From contig QFQM01000241.1 of NCBI GenBank assembly GCA_003243255.1, positions 1 to 6,490 of the forward strand: a DNA stretch of 6,490 nucleotides, given 5' to 3'. Position 1 is the first letter of the stretch, and each line of letters begins with the position of its first letter. Below, in pieces: positions 5,395-6,490 of the stretch. The position numbers and the translations under genes were made by a program. This DNA is from Flavobacterium psychrophilum. GTDB lineage: Bacteria > Bacteroidota > Bacteroidia > Flavobacteriales > Flavobacteriaceae. Under the pieces are notes generated by a model that saw only the letters and a program-made list of their open reading frames with translations, did no database searches and was not told where the DNA came from.

Positions 5395-5432
5395 CGACCT
5401 TTTATACCGTTTTTTGTTTATATTTTTGAGAT

Positions 5433-6490
5433 ATGAAAAAGTGGCTGCAAAAAAATATTGTCTATTTAATTGCCTTGATTATTCTGGTAACACTCTTTAT
5501 ACAGGCTTATTGGAACGTAAAGAATTATGAGGCAAATAAAATAACCGTTAATAATGAGGTTTTGGCAGCACTTAATAATAGTGTTGATACCTATTATACG
5601 AACCTGGCAAAATCAGATATAAAATCTACCATAATTGATGAGAACCTTTACAGTGAGCACAAAATGCCTGAAGAAATCGAACTCCTTATCGACAGTCTGA
5701 TTAACAATGCTCCTGAAAATTCTGAAGGCATGATTACTACAGATATTGAATCCGGCAACATTGTGCACGTTACCCACATCGATTCTACAGGAAAATCAAT
5801 ACCGCCGGGTATCGCCAAAATGCTAAAAATAGCAACTAAACCAAAATCGGTTACAGCAACAGGGTCCGTAACAGTACCACACAAAGACTCTTTACAAGGA
5901 CTGAACACCCTGGCTACTAAAATAATCATCTCATTATCAAGCGACAGCATCAACTTTAAAAAGCTTAATAAATATCTAAAGGATGAGCTTGCGAGCAAAA
6001 ACTTAAACTTTAAATATGCTTTGTCGCATCATAAAGAAGACGAGAAATCCGTAAGCTATGGAAATATTAAAAAACCTGAATATGAGCTGTCTGTAGAATC
6101 CAGATCTGCTTATCTCCCTTCCGGTACACATCTTAAGATGTATTACCCTAATATTAATCTCATAGCCTTAAAACAAGGATTTGCAGGGATATTACTATCA
6201 TTCCTTTTTACTATTGCCATAATCACGAGCCTGATTTATCTTTTACGAATAATAAGGCAACAAAAACAGATTGTACTCAGCAAAAATGATTTTATCAGCA
6301 ATATTTCGCACGAACTCAAAACTCCCATCGCGACTTCACTGAGTGCCCTTGAAGCGATTCAGCATTTTAATGCTTCTAACGATAAGGAAAAAACCGATAA
6401 GTATATGGGTATTGCATCGCAGCAGCTTCAAAAACTGAATGTAATGGTAGAGAAAATTCTTGATACTGCATCATTAGACAGCGACAGGAT
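5433..6490 (+). CDS. Sensor histidine kinase (N-terminal part, runs off the window)
   Basis: The frame from ATG 5433 is open to the window edge, giving 352 residues. A short basic start (MKKWLQKN) leads into membrane span 1 (about 9-26). Residues 28-247 form a large periplasmic sensor region with no recognised domain. Span 2 follows (about 250-272, FAGILLSFLFTIAIITSLIY). Then comes a linker, RIIRQQKQIVLSKN, and a HisKA dimerisation/phosphoacceptor domain with FISNISHELKTPIATSLSAL, in which His293 is the predicted phosphorylated residue. The ATP-binding HATPase_c domain must lie beyond 6490. This is a membrane-bound two-component kinase of the class common in flavobacteria; a response regulator gene is expected next to it but is not in the window. 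The signal is unknown. No Shine-Dalgarno is seen. A TATTTTTG at 5421-5428 matches the -7 element but is only 4 nt before the ATG, so either the message is leaderless or another promoter is used. Confidence 0.92.
   Translation, partial: MKKWLQKNIVYLIALIILVTLFIQAYWNVKNYEANKITVNNEVLAALNNSVDTYYTNLAKSDIKSTIIDENLYSEHKMPEEIELLIDSLINNAPENSEGMITTDIESGNIVHVTHIDSTGKSIPPGIAKMLKIATKPKSVTATGSVTVPHKDSLQGLNTLATKIIISLSSDSINFKKLNKYLKDELASKNLNFKYALSHHKEDEKSVSYGNIKKPEYELSVESRSAYLPSGTHLKMYYPNINLIALKQGFAGILLSFLFTIAIITSLIYLLRIIRQQKQIVLSKNDFISNISHELKTPIATSLSALEAIQHFNASNDKEKTDKYMGIASQQLQKLNVMVEKILDTASLDSDR

Noticed and set aside
5648..5998. Minus-strand open frame of 116 codons
   Set aside because: It is antisense to the sensor region of the histidine kinase, whose frame is open throughout and ends in a clear HisKA motif.
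1..6490. tRNA or rRNA genes, CRISPR array, insertion sequence, phage or toxin-antitoxin genes
   Set aside because: No cloverleaf-like segment, spaced identical repeats, transposase or integrase motifs, or terminal repeats were seen on either strand.

Overview
The window looks like chromosomal DNA of a Bacteroidota, most likely a member of the Flavobacteriaceae. It is AT-rich. Shine-Dalgarno sites are weak or absent. Exported proteins have signal peptides ending in the ...FAQ, ...IAQ or ...YGQ style typical of the group. Several genes are preceded by the flavobacterial -7 element TAnnTTTG, two of them with a TTG -33 element at the usual distance. Family assignments come from reading motifs; no database search was run.

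Left part (1-1492, plus strand): the last 33 codons of an unidentified gene (possibly a GNAT acetyltransferase) are followed by two genes for exported proteins of unknown function (183-842 and 875-1492). The second converges with, and overlaps by 7 bases, a long minus-strand gene run.

Middle part (4664 down to 1486, minus strand): six tightly packed genes. In transcription order they are a six-helix membrane protein, a small winged-helix regulator, a small three-helix membrane protein with the C-terminal signature LGLDGTLW, a DUF2236/MpaB-type oxygenase-like protein, a class I SAM methyltransferase resembling phospholipid (PmtA-type) methyltransferases, and a VanZ-like membrane protein. Junctions are coupled: GTGA overlap, 54 nt gap, 14 nt gap, TAA/ATG abutting, TTGA overlap. 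The methyltransferase reading frame is broken by the loss of one base inside its SAM-binding glycine motif. Restoring one G gives a clean 195-residue protein, so this is a recent pseudogene or a sequence error. A near-consensus promoter precedes the first gene. A related dyad, ACTTT-N7-AAAGT, lies at that promoter and again before the third gene, suggesting control by the winged-helix protein.

Right part (4870-6490, plus strand): a divergent gene encodes a 136-residue exported protein with a possible NTF2-like fold and is closed by a hairpin terminator. The first 352 codons of a sensor histidine kinase follow; it runs off the window edge. The hexamer GTTAAC occurs twice in each of the two intergenic regions here (30 nt apart, then 10 nt apart) and is a candidate shared regulator site.

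The most system-like element is the oxygenase-like / methyltransferase / VanZ-like cassette with its own regulator pair. It may act on membrane lipids or another hydrophobic substrate, but that is inference.
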